64,000 bases of DNA from Synchiropus splendidus (lineage: Eukaryota > Chordata > Actinopteri > Syngnathiformes > Callionymidae), in assembly GCF_027744825.2 (NCBI RefSeq), contig NC_071345.1:3359501-3423500 (forward strand). Direction: 5' to 3'. Below the pieces are notes generated by a model. That model made no database searches, was not told where the DNA came from, and saw only the letters and a program-made list of their open reading frames with translations. Below, in pieces: positions 32,040 through 44,807 of this stretch (the stretch's first letter is position 1; each line of letters begins with the position of its first letter). A program made the translations under genes and the position numbers.

Positions 32040-32460
32040 CTCGTCTGGTTCCACTGAACCGTGCGTGACATAGCTGCCGGACTTCTGGGCCTAAATTTAC
32101 TCCCACTGCGTCGGCCGTGGCTTTTGGGCGGCTGTGTGTGAGCGGATGCGTTGGGAGGCGCGCCGCGGGGTCAAGATCCCTCCACAGGGACCAAAATAGT
32201 TCTGAGCGTTGTTTCTAATTACGAGTGATGAGCGCCCCGCCTCATTAATCCTTTCCTATCAGCGGTGGCAGGCGGGCAGCACCAGAATAGCTCGGGTCTC
32301 ATGGACGTATTAGGCAAAGCCGGCGGCGAGGAGGGCCCGCCGTGTTCCTCCTGGTCGGCAGGTGGGGTCATCCCTCAGTCTGGATCTACATTTTCTTCTT
32401 CTCTTTCTCGCGGTTTTTACTCCGAGTTAGTCAACTTGTTCTCCATCTGTCACTGCTAAC
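32040..32460. promoter_or_regulatory. Candidate regulatory island
   Basis: A GC-rich, repeat-free island holding TCTAATTACGAG, CTCATTAATCC and CCTATCAGC words close together (about 32213-32262), a typical mix of homeodomain and GATA-like sites. Conservation is untested. Confidence 0.3.
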
Positions 32461-32640
32461 TTCAGTGTTTTTAGAGGTGTTGCATTCAGGGGCAGCTAAA
32501 TATGTCGGGCATTTCAGCTCCATGTCATAATCGACGCCAATCAGGGTGAACACATTTGTGTACCTCAAAGTCTCTTAGCTGGAGGACAGCTTCGGCAAAT
32601 TCCCAGCAACAAAGGGTGTCAGAAGTGGGATGTCTATTCA

Positions 32641-32720
32641 AGATTTGAGATTCAAGATGCGTTTATTTGTCATTTTTGCATCCTCGCAATTGGCAAAGTG
32701 TTTGTATTGAGAAGTGCAAA
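32641..32720 (-). mobile_element. L2-type LINE 3' tail (third copy)
   Basis: GATTCAAGATGCGTTTATTTG followed by GTCATTTTTGCA. On the minus strand it is an ACAAATAAACGC end with a TTGAATC tail. It is decayed and its boundaries are approximate. Confidence 0.4.
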
Positions 32721-32849
32721 ATGTTACAAAATGAAGAGCCTCAAATCGACTCATGAACTTGAGTCAGTTTAGTGAGTCACCAAACATCTCAATGAGTCTA
32801 TCAAAGAATCCAGGAAGAAGTTTAGTGTGCATTAAGGCTTGTTTTGATG

Positions 32850-33015
32850 ATGTGACGAAGCCTCGCCGTACCATGTGACTGTTTCACGAAGTGATTCGTG
32901 CAACGACTGAAGCAGCTACGAAGCTCTTTGGTCTGCCACGTTATCATGGAACACGCAAAGCCTTGGCCGATGCCTTCAACCATTTGGATGAGAGGCTTCA
33001 TGAAGCTTCACTGAA
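32850..33015. mobile_element. Possible MITE-like repeat
   Basis: GAGGCTTCATGAAGCTTCA near 32992 and GTTTCACGAAG near 32880 resemble the words of the 40377 element, but the ends are not clear. Weak support. Confidence 0.25.
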
Positions 33016-33529
33016 CCATGTGTTTGACTGAGGATCTTGTTGAGTTCCAGAGGTTTCCTCCTCCCACCTGCTGCTCCTCACCTGTCCATCTGAAGCTGGG
33101 CACAGCCTGTTCAGTTTGGGAGGAGTCACCTCCCTGGAGCTGCTGAAACCTCCAGACGACATTCCACCTCTGCCCCCTTTATCCATGGTTTCTCCCTCCC
33201 CCAGCCCCTCTCCCCGACACATTAAGGGTCTGAGTCTGGTGTTTTTAATTCGGCGGGATGATGTAACGCACATCAACCTGCAGCGACTGGCCCCTCCAGC
33301 CTCGCTGCCTCTGCACGCATGTGTGAGTCGTGGAGAGTCAAACCAGGCCAGTTATCAAACCAACGTATCTGGAGCAGAAGAAAAGAAGAGATGGAGCAGC
33401 GACTGACTCCGGGATGCCGGTTTGGAGCGTCACCGCAGGACCGGCCAGCGGCCATGTTTGTCCCCGACCAGCAGCTGTGAGGTCGGTTAGAGGCTGGAAT
33501 CAAACATGTAAATCTCTCTTGCTTTCAAA
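33016..33529. other. Intergenic, nothing recognised
   Basis: GC-balanced sequence. Overlapping frames of 76-96 codons on both strands show no domain. Confidence 0.35.
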
Positions 33530-34170
33530 TATTGAAATAGTACTTTATTTTTTCATCTATTCCTTCGGCATGCCACTATGTTCCTGTGGTGTCTAGCTGT
33601 CCGTATAATGATCTGCTGATTTCTGCTCCCATTATTTACATCAGACATATAGTTATTCATTTGATATCTAATATATATATATATTTTTTATTTCTTGTAA
33701 ATTATGTGTAATGTAAATAATTTTCACTGGTTTAGAAAAATAATTATTTTTTATTATTTTTTTTAAATAATGATATTATTTTTGGTGTGTATTTTCCGCA
33801 TTATTTTATAGCCACAAAACATATTTTTTAAAATCATATTTACATTTTATATTGTTGGATTTCTTTTATTTTCTTAATATATAATATGATAAAAAAAATA
33901 TTATTTTCCCTTTCTTTTGGTTTTATAAGCCATTATTTAGTCTTTTTATACTATTCTATATTATTTTTGTAAATATTTTTTTTCCAAAGGTTCTATTTTT
34001 TATTGTGGTATTTAATATTTTATTTTGAAAAATACATTTCACGTTGTACAGAATGGAATAATTTCTTTTGCATTTTTTTAAATTATTGTATTTATGATAG
34101 TATTTATTAATTTTATTACTCTGCATCATTTTTCAGCAGTTTTTGCAGTATTTTTCATTTTACTAGTAAA
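33530..34170. repeat. T-rich strand-asymmetric block
   Basis: About 640 bases of T/A with few G or C. One of the longest of the series. Confidence 0.65.
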
Positions 34171-35170
34171 GTACGTATCAACAAAATGAAAAAATATGGA
34201 TATAGTATGAGGTGAATGAGTGAGTGAAATCATCAAAACAAGTGAAAGATCACATCTAAACACGATGCAAAGCAAACGTGTGACTCAAGTAATTGTACTT
34301 TCTCTGAACACTGGGTCACATGATCTCCGACTGCGGCTGCTCGTGGCTCTGATCTTTGTGTAGCTGCGACAGTGAGCCGCAGCCTGTTGGTACAGTTCCT
34401 GGTACATGTTGCTCCACAGCGCGGCATATGGCCGGCTGTCATCACACTGTGCTGTCAGCTTGCAGCTGAAACACAGAGAGACTTGAGAACGTGTGCCACG
34501 AGCGATGGGACAATCTGCGAGCTCGTGGAGTCAGCGGCTCCTCGGATTCCTCATCGGCGTCCGTCATGCGCCTCCCGTGACGCTGCCCTCTCTCCTCTCG
34601 TGTGTGAAGCCGAGCGTGACCTCACGCTTCCTTAGTCCATCTTCGCCGCTCGGCTTCCTCCTATCTCCTCCCTCCGTGTTATGCTCTCACGTGGAAGGCC
34701 GCGGCTCTTTGACAGCAGCAGTGGCTGGTGGCAGGAGAGGCTTGAAACAAGAGCAGCGACCGGTCGCAGCGACATGAACGTGTCTGTGGAGCTCCTCCTG
34801 AAAAGCCTCCAGTCCTTCAGACCTTCAGCTCCGTCCTGCTGTGTCACATGATCTGCTGTGGATGGAAGATCCTCTCCAGTGGTGCTGCACCGCCCCAGCA
34901 GGACACCATCCTGGTGGTCTCCCTGCCCTCCACATCAGAAGGTCTCTCTCAGCTTTCCTCCTCTGGGCCCTTCCTCGTCGCGTCCACCTCGCTACTTGTG
35001 TCATACTTCTGTTATGTTCTGATGACGACTCCTTGAGCAGGAACTGCTTCCTGTCTTGTAGTTTCAAGAGGAATGAGTGGACTGAACAGAAGTCCTCTTC
35101 GACAGGAAGCCCTCTGTTGGACACCAGTGGCACTGCATTTGTAAAACTTGTAAAGTAGAAAGTTTTCGAT
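34171..35170. other. Intergenic, nothing recognised
   Basis: GC-balanced, with many overlapping frames up to 105 codons on both strands. That pattern points to composition rather than coding. Confidence 0.35.
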
Positions 35171-35990
35171 TAGGCTGCCTTTATTCTTCCCACCATCATT
35201 TAGTATAATTTGTTTATTTATTTAGATTAGACTAGATGTGTTATAATTCAGTGATTCAATTTAATATTTTCTCATTTTAATAATTTTACTCCCCTTGCTA
35301 TAATTTTCTTTGCTGGTAAAAATAATGTTTTTCTTTCATTTATTTTGTGTGATTTTCTTCTTACATTTCTTCTTCATGATAATTGTTTTGGGCCATTCTC
35401 TTGTTACATATTTTTCGTTTAAAATATATTTTGTGTTTTATTTAGTTTCTTCTTTTATTTTATTTTATGAATCAATGTTCCAATATCCAATAGTGGGAAA
35501 TTATAATAGAAATTGTATGTTTAGTACTTGTTTTCTAAACAAATAAATAATACTGAACTACTAATACTTACCTATATCTACTACTACTTATAATACTGAT
35601 AATAATTCATTCATTTTATTTGATTATTTATTAATATTATTTTATTATTGATTGTGAAGACAGTATAATAATTCTACTATATAATGTATAATATTTTCTT
35701 TAGAATAATTCCTTTCACAATAGTTCTAAAATTATTCTAAAATTCTAAATTATTTATTTTGCTTTTTCAACAATAAACAACAATTTGTATAGTAGTTTTA
35801 CATTTAAATTTAATTCCTTCTTAAAAAAAAGAAAAAAAAAGAAACTTGAAAAGTTTCCAAAAATAACTTTATTTATTTATTTATTTATATTTCTAAACAT
35901 TTGTCCAGCAATCGTTCACAGATCAAAGAGTCAGGAAAATTGCATGACTCCATTAATATATGCCAAAAAAGTTACTCTACAGTAGCAGTA
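35171..35990. repeat. T-rich / AT-rich low-complexity block
   Basis: AT-rich throughout, with a poly-A segment near 35822-35842 and TTTA repeats near 35870-35888. Confidence 0.6.
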
Positions 35991-35999
35991 GCTTGTGTT

Positions 36000-36400
36000 A
36001 TGTTCGCCCCGCCCCTGGACACGCCCTCATTGGGAAGCCCTAGTCCATTCCCAGAGCTGGTCCGGCCCAGGTAGGTTCACGACCAGATTGTCCTCCTCCG
36101 CTCCCCTTCACCACTCCGGTGTGAAAAGTTCACATCCCTAAATAACAGTGCCGGGGCTGTAATGAGCCCGTGACCTTTCAGCCCAGCATGCAGGGGGCGC
36201 ACACGCACTCCTCATAGCTCCTGCTAACTAAATGAGCTTGTCACCACGCGCGGACAGAGAGTGGAGCTGGCATCCTGGACTCTCTCCACACGCAGCAGGT
36301 GAAACCGGATCGCTGCATCAATGACAGCTGCGGACTTTAATAAAGCAGCGGCTCAGTCACAGGTCGCCGCCCCAAAACCCATCCGCTACTGAAATGCAGT
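36000..36400. promoter_or_regulatory. Candidate regulatory island
   Basis: Between AT-rich DNA and ordinary sequence. It contains GTGACCTTTCAG (nuclear-receptor-like half site, about 36170), TGTAATGAGC and CAATGACAGCTG words. Compositional evidence only. Confidence 0.25.
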
Positions 36401-37151
36401 TCTTTTCTTCACTGGCTCCAAGGACGCTCACGTATCAGGCTGGGTGCCGGACAAAGGTAGATGTTTTCCATGGTAACTGCAACTCAAGCCTTCGTCCTTG
36501 GAGCGCTGCTGTCTCACGGCCTCACGTTTACTTCACTGCAGCGGAAGAGATGCGGCTGTTGAACAGAGAATGGAGCTCTGCTCAACTTGGTTCTGAACAG
36601 CTTGGACGAAGGGGACTTCAGCGCTGAAGGATGGTTCACCAGTGAGGCTTCAGAGATGGAGATGCAGCCTGGGAGAGGCACCGTCCTCTCCACGTCGCAC
36701 TTGTGCCTTGTACCTTAGCGGAGGTGACGGCCCTCTGGGTACTCAGCACACACACACACACACACACACAGCTGCAGACACATTCTGAACTCATCAGGTG
36801 ACTCCCTCCTCCTCCTCCTCCAGCGTCTGTCTTCCCTCACCTGTGTCCTGATGGTCAACAGTGGTGTGCAGATGCTGACTTCACTGTCTCCCTAAGTCCC
36901 AGTGGCTCGACACACGGCTCCATTTCTCACCTTCCAGCCGTGTGTTTAGAGCAGAACAGAGATGGGGGTCGGCGGTCGTCACTCCCCTGTTGAGCGATCG
37001 AACTGGAACAGACAACGTTATCTTATCAGATTCTGCCTTCAAAGGAAATGTGCTCTGCTCAGCTGGGAAACACACCACCCCACGACAAACGCTGAGCTGC
37101 CTCATTTGCGGGTGTAGAAGTGACTTTGAGCTTCCCGCTTCTCTTCAGGCC
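36401..37151. repeat. Intergenic with (CA)12
   Basis: A (CA)n microsatellite lies at about 36747-36770, and a CCT repeat near 36806-36823. The rest is ordinary sequence. Confidence 0.8.
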
Positions 37152-37320
37152 TTTTATTTATTTATTTATTTATTACTCAGGATGAAAATGAAAAAAAAAA
37201 AAGCAGAGCTGAATCAGGAGTTTTATAAATAGACTGAGATAACAGAACTGTGCTGCTCAGTGAAGCTGCTGAAGCTCCCTGCAGCCACGCGCACACGCGC
37301 ACACGCGCACGGGGGACTGC
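37152..37320. repeat. (TTTA)n and a GCGCACAC repeat
   Basis: (TTTA)n at 37152-37174, an A-run near 37190-37202, then three units of GCGCACAC at about 37286-37310. The last is a purine-pyrimidine alternation able to adopt Z-DNA. Confidence 0.7.
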
Positions 37321-37639
37321 GATCGAAAGACTTTGCTGCCCCCTCGTGGTCAATGTATCAATTGCAATTTAGTCGTCCAGATGGATCAAATCGGCATTTG
37401 TCCCAGCAAGCAAGGGTGACGCGGTTGCTCCTTGAGTTACCTGAGTTGATAATCTCTGCATAAATATGATGTAAATATGAATGGATTAATTGATCGGCGG
37501 GGTTGAGTGTTCAAGTGGATTGTTTTTACGCGATATTGAACACCAACATTCCTGTGCACTTCTGTATTTGCTGCCAAAGGCTGCATTTCAATTGACTTCT
37601 GGAGAGTCTTGTCTACTTCTGTTGGACTCCTCTTTCTTC

Positions 37640-37686
37640 TTTTATTATTATTATTATTATTATTGTTATTGTTATTATTATTATTA
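37640..37686. repeat. (TTA)n microsatellite
   Basis: About 16 TTA units with two TTG interruptions. Confidence 0.9.
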
Positions 37687-38639
37687 ACATATTTTTACGC
37701 CTGGTTGTCCCACTGCTTTGTGAGAGCTGAAACCTGACAGAACATCTCCATGTTTACTGTTCAAACGTGTGGAAAGTTCACATGAGCTGATCAAGCTACA
37801 TCAAGAAACATCTCAGATGAATGTATTAATCGATTAACTGCACATAAATTGTGGTCAATGATGGACCACCGCACGGTTGCAGTAATGTAAAAAAAAAGTT
37901 TCCGATACGTTGTGAAGATCAATAGATAATTGAATTCACCCCCGCCAATAAATAAATAAATAAAAATCCATCAGAAATTGGTGCTTAATTTCCCATCAGT
38001 CACTTAATCAATGAAACAAAAAAACATCTTTTTCAAAGGCTAAATATTTGAATTACAATACTGAGAACTGGGTGCTGGACTCCACATGAATTATATAGTG
38101 GCTGAATGAATGAGTTCTTGGATCGGAATGATTTGCTCCTTGGAAACTCTTGAACTCTCAGATGTTCACGTCTGCTCCCTCCATCTTTGGATTGATCCAC
38201 AGTGGGACATGTTGCTTCAGTCTTCTGGAAGATTCTCATCTTCCAAGTAAAGAATGTGCCGATGAATAAAACTGAGCATTGAGCGCCATGTATTAACCAG
38301 ACATAACTGATCTGTGATCTGTGAAAAATGGAACTGTAGTCAGTTATTTTAAAAACAAGATTCATCTTGTGTTTAGGTGCATTTTCAAGTACTTAAAAGC
38401 AGAAAAACAGAATTTAGAAAACTGCTTGCTTGATGCTTGTGACTCACTCTGAGCATAAAAACACTAATTTTCCTCTATAAAAGGATCATTATTCCAGACA
38501 TATTGTCTTTAGCTCGATTGCTTCCAGAACTTGCAGGAAAGATTTTCAATGACCAGCTATTTCCAGTGTAAAAAAAAAACCTTTGCGATTAATCAGATGG
38601 ATTAATCACGTCGATTAATCTGCGATTAAATCTGCAGCT
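37687..38639. other. Intergenic with a GATTAA-rich cluster
   Basis: Ordinary AT-rich sequence. Four GATTAA words occur in 44 bases at 38587-38630, similar to the 8975-9412 repeat. Confidence 0.4.
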
Positions 38640-39450
38640 GAGTGTGTTTTTGACTCTACCACGCCTTGTTTTCACTCCACCTCCCAGTGAAAGTGAACTC
38701 GCGGCGCGATTGACCGTATTGATCAGGTGGCTCCGGTGTCCAAACTCGATGACTTCGCAGAAAGTTGGGCAGAAATTTGTATTCCTGACTCCGGCAGCGC
38801 AGGGCTGTGATGAATGTATGTTTATGAGATGGTGCTTTAAAGCTGTCACGGCCCAGATAACCTCTTTCCTCCTCTCCCTGTGTGTATTATTGTAGAGTGT
38901 GTGTTGATGTGACAGAGCCAGGACGGAGCGGCTCTGCTGGACGCTGCGATGCGCAATAAAAGTGTCATTTTTCACCTCCTTTATAAACAGGCCGTAATGT
39001 TGAGATGAGCCATTGCCTATTATGGGATGGACCCAGCCTGACACATCAATAAACAGAGCTCCCCGGCGCGGGACCAGCCAATGAGGAGCGTGTTTGAACA
39101 AGGCTTGTGGGGAGTCTGGACTAGCTCGGCCCGTGGAAACGCAGGTAGATGATGTTGCTGTTATGGTTGAGCCTGGGAACCGACTCGCTCCGACACTTGT
39201 CAAACTGTCGGCTCAGGCACAAACTTTGCGTCCGGGCCGGGGTTGGATCGTGGATATTACAGGGGTTATGGGGTGATGGGACAGCTTTATTGCTCTGACA
39301 AACTCCATCGCTCAGCACAGACTTTCTCGGCTTCGGAAAACAAACTTTTCCATCCTTCTTTGACTTCTGATTTCTATCCGCAGAAAAAACACGCATCAAA
39401 CCAATCGCCTGTTGCGTGACGAATTCCTCGAAATTCATGGCACACTTTCC
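38640..39450. promoter_or_regulatory. Large candidate regulatory island
   Basis: About 800 bases of GC-balanced, repeat-free sequence with TGCGCAATAAAAG, TTTATAAACAGG (forkhead-like), CATCAATAAACAG, GCCAATGAGG and ATTGACCG words. It also carries a 204-codon minus-strand frame (38589-39203), the longest unexplained frame in the window, with no domain I recognise. I favour regulatory DNA over coding. Confidence 0.35.
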
Positions 39451-40376
39451 CTAATCCAGTCAGTCTTCAAAACATACATAAACACTCAGCTACAATATTA
39501 TTTATCCTCATAAATTAAAACAATACAAAACTATGACACAGCTGTAACATGGCCTACAAGCCAATATACACAAATGAACTAATACATTATTCGCTTTAAA
39601 TCTAGCTGTCTATAAAAAGTGAACATATATTTGTTAATCTTAATAAAACTAAATCTCACTTCAGAACGTTTACAGGTGTCATGCTCATTTTTCCAAATCA
39701 ATCAAGGACTTTATGTCTAGAAAAAAAAGAAGCTATACTGTGCTAAATTCTAATTCTAAATATACACTCAAATAAATCACCCAATGTTTATGTTTCAACG
39801 CCATTTTTGAGACTATCATTTAAATAAAATAAATATAAACAGTTTACAATTAAGGTAGGATCCCTTTCAGAATTAAAGTAAATTTATATTTGGATTGTTT
39901 ATACTAGACGCGGTGAGGTTTCTTCCAAAACCGGAGCAAAAGCCTCGATATTCCAGCTGCTCTGCGACCCGAGGGTTCTGCAGCTGCTGCAGACTGACTC
40001 AGCGCGCCCTCCTGTGTGCAATTGAAGAACTGCAGTCCCACCTCAGTTCAAAGACGAGTTTTACAATCCATTTAAAATCGGTCTTACGAACCTGACTGTT
40101 GCTCAGCAATTCAGCGGGACCTGTTGGGGATAAAATTATGAAGCCCATCAAGGCACGTCAGAACTGATCCTGCGCAAATGTGGTCCAGATTTCAGGCTTC
40201 ATTTCAAGCAGAGGCCCGGGGTCAAGCATGAGCCCTCCAGACTTGGAAATGAGGAAAACCTCGCTGTGCTTTACTCAACATTGGTCCCTCAGATTTGGGC
40301 TTCATGCACCAGATCTGCACTTTTGAAAACACACAAGGGCAGAGGCCGTCGTTCCACTTCTGACCAGTGACTGGCT
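39451..40376. other. AT-rich then ordinary intergenic sequence
   Basis: 39480-39890 is AT-rich. The rest is mixed. Nothing recognised. Confidence 0.4.
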
Positions 40377-40549
40377 GATGAAGCTTCATGAAACAGTGTC
40401 CTAAGTCTCGAAGCCCACTAGAGGGCAGACTTGGTTTAAAATCGATGTGGAGTTTCATGAGACGGTTGTTCAATTCCGAAATATTTTTGGGCATATAGTG
40501 CCATCGAGTAGGCTCTGAACATGAGGAGGCAGTTTCATGAAGCCTCATC
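40377..40549. mobile_element. MITE-like element with 18-bp inverted ends
   Basis: The left end GATGAAGCTTCATGAAAC and the right end GTTTCATGAAGCCTCATC are inverted copies with one difference, 173 bp apart. The inside has CCACTAGAGGGCAG, as in the foldback element at 6144-6292. No clear target duplication. The 171-codon minus frame across it is an artefact. Confidence 0.6.
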
Positions 40550-41039
40550 ACTAGTTCTGACACCACCTGTAGCTGAGGAAACACCTGAACTCTAACACTG
40601 AGGAGCTGGATTGTACTACTGAAGAAAGATTTGGGGCATTGAACCATCCATGACCCTGGTTTTGGAGCTACAACTTGGACCAGCACCTGCAGATGTGTGT
40701 GGTCCTCAGCTGATTGACACAGTGGAAAACATTTCATCTTTTTGGAGTTGTTGGAGGATGACTAGCCTGACGAAAAAGTTCTCACTCAAATGCCAGTCAT
40801 GATCCTCTGGTCAAGACTTGAACAGCAAGCTTCTGTAGGTGGACCTCTGGTGTCCACCTTGGACCTTGGACTCAGGGGGGAGCGGCTTCTCCAGGAGCCA
40901 TGATATGTTAGAGGCCAAGAGGCTATACGCTGTGGTTCCTCTTCTCCCAGACCTTGTGTGAATCTGGGAACCCCAGAGTCCAGCACAGCAGCTGAACACG
41001 TGTGTCTTTACAGTGTTGACATTGTCGCTCTCTGGCTTG
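40550..41039. other. Intergenic, nothing recognised
   Basis: GC-balanced sequence with short frames. Confidence 0.35.
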
Positions 41040-41520
41040 TGTTAAAGGCGACGCACGCCGTCTTAAAGGCTTCACCCGACGATAAACTCATATTTAATCT
41101 GATGAACGTCCTTCACTTCCCCTGCTGGAGAAGTGACACTGTGGCACATCTGCTTCTCTCGCTCCCATTAAAGCGTCCTTTGTGCGTTTCCCACTCCGCC
41201 TCCGCTCGACATCTCCAGGACCCTCGGTGGGCTTGTAAAGTAGCTTTAATAGAGAGGGGCATAAATCTCCCCCTGACACTCTCCAGTGGCGCTGGTGTGT
41301 GTTCACGCCGAACCTCTGGGCTGTAAAAAGCAGGACCTGCGAGGCCTCGCTGCCCTCGCCGAGTCCCGCTGGCATTACAGCCAGACCCCACACCCGAGCG
41401 CACCCAGCGCCGCCACCGCTGGACCCATTACCCACAGCTTTTTATGACATTACGACCTCCTCTTCCAGCTGAAATTTAATTTCAGGCAGGAATTTCATTT
41501 TCTTTGACTGTAATTTTATT
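41040..41520. promoter_or_regulatory. Candidate regulatory island
   Basis: Repeat-free sequence with ATTTAATCTGATG, CATTAAAGCG, TAGCTTTAATAG and GGGCATAAATC words. The overlapping antisense frames (96-122 codons) look compositional. Confidence 0.3.
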
Positions 41521-42340
41521 CGGTGAAAGTGGCGCGGTAGTGAGACAAGAGGCGCGTCGCTGCCAAGCTTCCGCCTCGCTCCTCATTCTGCTTCACTAAC
41601 ACGTTATAATAAGAGCCCTCAGAGCGGAGACGCGTCCAGAAAGTACAGTTTAGTCTTCACGAAACGAAGACCTCATCACATCTGGCACTTTTGTGATGAA
41701 GGGTCCATTTTCTTCTAATGGCTGCTTTTATTGACTAAAAATCTCCTCGGTAACTTTGTCCAAACACAAGCTCTTAAATCCTAAAACGATTCCTTTATTG
41801 CTCGGATTTAAAATCACTTCATGTGCTTCAAAAATATTTAAGAATTGAATTTACTATTATATCTAATATAGCATGATGAAAGTGAAGAGAATCTGTTGTA
41901 TAAACCTAAATAACATAATAATCACCATACAATGATCGAATATAGCTGCATGAATAAACAGAACATGAATTCATGCAATAAATTCTGATGACTTACATAT
42001 GTACATACATGCATGATTAGAACTGGTCAACATTATTATTTTACCATTATTACGATGATTGTACCAACCAATAAAATATAGAAATAAATATATAAAGATA
42101 TGTGTTTAATTTTTTATTTAATTATTTTCAAACTTTATTTACAGAAACAACAACAGAAAAAAAACATAAATTTGAATGCAAAAAAACCCCCCAACATAAT
42201 CGCCATAAATATTTGCTTGAAAATCTTTAAAAAACGGACAAACAAAACCCCCAAAAAATCATAACAAAAAACTTTGTCCATCAATGTAATCGACAATGTA
42301 TGCACATTTTCTGCTAAAAAAAGTAACATGAAATCACACT
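41521..42340. repeat. AT-rich stretch with an A-rich block
   Basis: 41640-42110 is AT-rich single-copy-like sequence. 42130-42330 is an A-rich strand-asymmetric block. Confidence 0.5.
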
Positions 42341-43020
42341 TATTATCCCGCTTTTCATACCACGCTCACCCACAGGCGGCGCTGCTTCAAACGTAGCTGG
42401 TTAAAGTCATGGTGCCACAATAACAACCAAGCAGGTACATGCTTTTTTGTCATGGCATAAAACTCCCATAATCCTTTGCTCTGAGCAGGGATCCGTGTTT
42501 TCCCCTCGGCAGCGGACAATAGCTTTAGCAAACTGAGCGAACAATAAAATCACTATCGGACATGAAGCCCTTCCTTTCTGTGAGCGACCATGTGGGGGCG
42601 CTGCGGAGTCTCCTGCCGCTGCGCTACAGTCACATTTAAGCGGAAAGATAAACGCTCTTGAACTGCTAAACCAACAGCGGGAGCTGACTGGCAGCTGAAC
42701 GGCAAATGTCTCTTGGACGGCTGCTGGAATAATGGAATGATAGATTTAGCAGGCCCCGCTCCCAAATTAATAATTCGGTTCCTGTCCTCCGAGCTCCTAT
42801 CGAATCGTTTTAACAGCTCCACCACGCCACCTTTTTTTCCATCTTCCCTCCACGAGAAGTTTCCACGGCGGCAGCAGCTGCAGTCGTTTACGGCGGCGCT
42901 GACACGGTGGCCGCAGCGGCGGATCGGAGGCCGGCGCGTCTTCGCATCAGCCTCTGATTCAGATAAAACGCTCTCTGACTTTATATCGAGGGGAAAATCC
43001 CGACGCGGAGAGACTTGTGA
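42341..43020. promoter_or_regulatory. Candidate regulatory island
   Basis: The best part is 42680-42830, which has TGGAATAATGGAATGATAG (TEAD/homeodomain-like words) and CAAATTAATAATTCGG in a GC-balanced setting. Support is compositional. Confidence 0.3.
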
Positions 43021-43869
43021 TCCACAAGTTTGATGTTAACACAATGTCTGTGTGTTTTACTGATGCCAGGAGATTGGAAAGGTCGTGCAGAGACATCAGC
43101 TGGATACAGAGTAGCTTGTCTGGATCAGATTATCCATCCCAGCTGCGGGAAGCAAGACACACACACACACACACACACAGGCCGACAACCGCTCGCACTA
43201 TTGAGAGTCAACTGTCCGACTGGTGGAGGAAATCCAAAGAAGCCCTCGCGGATATGAACGCAGGAAGTGAATGAACGTTTACAGCTAGCTTCATTAGCAT
43301 TTAGCTTAGCATCTGTGCTACACAGGATGAATTCCAAGAAACAGTGGGGACAACAAACGACAAAAATTTTTATGTATATATATTAAACCAATAATATATA
43401 TTATTGGTTTGTATATATATATATATATATGTTCATTAGCCGCCACTAGTTTGCCTTCACAGGGGTTATTGGGGTTCAGTTCCAAAGCTTGAAAACTGAA
43501 TGTTCTCAAGCTATCAACACAAAAAAAGTTTTTTTTTTTTTTTAAAAGAGCCAGATTGAGTTTGAAAAATAAAATTCTTCGATCAAATGCCATGATAGCA
43601 TGAGCTAGCTAGCGAAAGTGGTACTCACGTTGGAAGCTAATCTAAAAGAAGCTAGTAGCTGCTCACACTATATGTAAAGATGAATATTTTGTTCTATATC
43701 AGTGTTTCTTGGGATTATTTTGCGGGATAAAGTGGAGGAAAAACACAGATTATCCCGATCAGTCGTCCGCCGAACGATTCTCAGTCCAGCTCTGTGTCAC
43801 GACACACAGGCGTGTGTGAGACTTCCTCCTCTGTGAGGTCAGATGTCGGCCCGCTGTAGTGTGAGTTTA
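43021..43869. repeat. Intergenic with (CA)12 and a perfect 26-bp palindrome
   Basis: (CA)n at about 43156-43179. A perfect 26-bp palindrome at 43385-43410 (outer AAACCAATAATA) sits next to (TA)n at 43412-43430. A T-run lies near 43530-43542. Confidence 0.85.
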
Positions 43870-44330
43870 ATACCATGCTGGAGGTGAAGGTGGCTGCTGT
43901 GGACGCGGCCCTTCATCACGCTGGGTGGCAGGACTGGCACGGCCCTCGGCAGCTTTGCTCCTGCGCCGTGTTAATGGACTTACTTAACTCCCTGGTCCTG
44001 ACTTGTGTTTTCCACCGAATTAAAACGTCAGGAGCAACAAATCAGCGACAGGTCATGTGGTTACCAGAGAGGGGGTCGGGGTGGGGGTGGGGGGTTCCGC
44101 AGCTGGAGCCGCTGAGCTTAATGGTTTGTTCCCCGGACGAAACTGGAGCCGTAAACTTGACCTGTTGTTGCCGTGAAGGAGGGTGGGGGGGGCCCCCCCA
44201 ACTCCCCCCGCCAGCCCCGACCAAGTTAGCAGGATGAAGTAGTCACACATTCCAGGAGAATTTCCATACTCCAGCACCTGATACTCCCCGTCCACCTCTG
44301 CTGCACCTCTGATGTCAGAACACCCCGAAA
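43870..44330. promoter_or_regulatory. Candidate regulatory island with a G8C7 tract
   Basis: A GC-rich island with GTTAATGGAC and CCGAATTAAAACG words. It includes GGGGGGGG directly followed by CCCCCCC at 44185-44199, a self-complementary run that is unusual and may be a sequencing or assembly problem. Confidence 0.3.
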
Positions 44331-44807
44331 CTGGAGCGAGCTCTCTGTGTGTGTGTGTGGGTTATAAAAGTGTCTGTGTTTTTTATTTGAGCTCATTAAG
44401 ACCGAAAATAACTGTGAGGTCTTCTAGACAACAAGCGACCGGAGCGCTTGGGTTTTGTTTGGCACGACTGGACTTTAAACCCCGGTGATGTATCACTTTC
44501 ACTCTCCAGAGCTGGAGGTTTAACTGGCAACACCTGCGGCTGCAGGTGGACGCACAGTCGGACCCCAGAAGTCACGTCCTCATTCATCATGAGAGCAGAA
44601 CAGTGGAGAGCAAAATGTGAAAAACAGACACCAAAAGGCCTCCAGAAGATTAATTAAAATGAAATTAATAATCCATAATTAAATAAAAAAAAAGTGAAAA
44701 TATAGTCAAAATAATACATTATGATTTAGTCCAAAATAAAAAGTTTTTTTTTAAACACAATACGTACTGTGTCTAAAGGTTGTCCTAAAAGCTATAAAAA
44801 AAACCCA
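44331..44807. other. Intergenic, ordinary then A-rich
   Basis: A short GT run near 44347-44359 and A-rich sequence from about 44650. No gene. Confidence 0.4.

Noticed and set aside
40222..40737. 171-codon minus-strand frame
   Set aside because: It runs through the MITE at 40377-40549 and has no recognisable domain.
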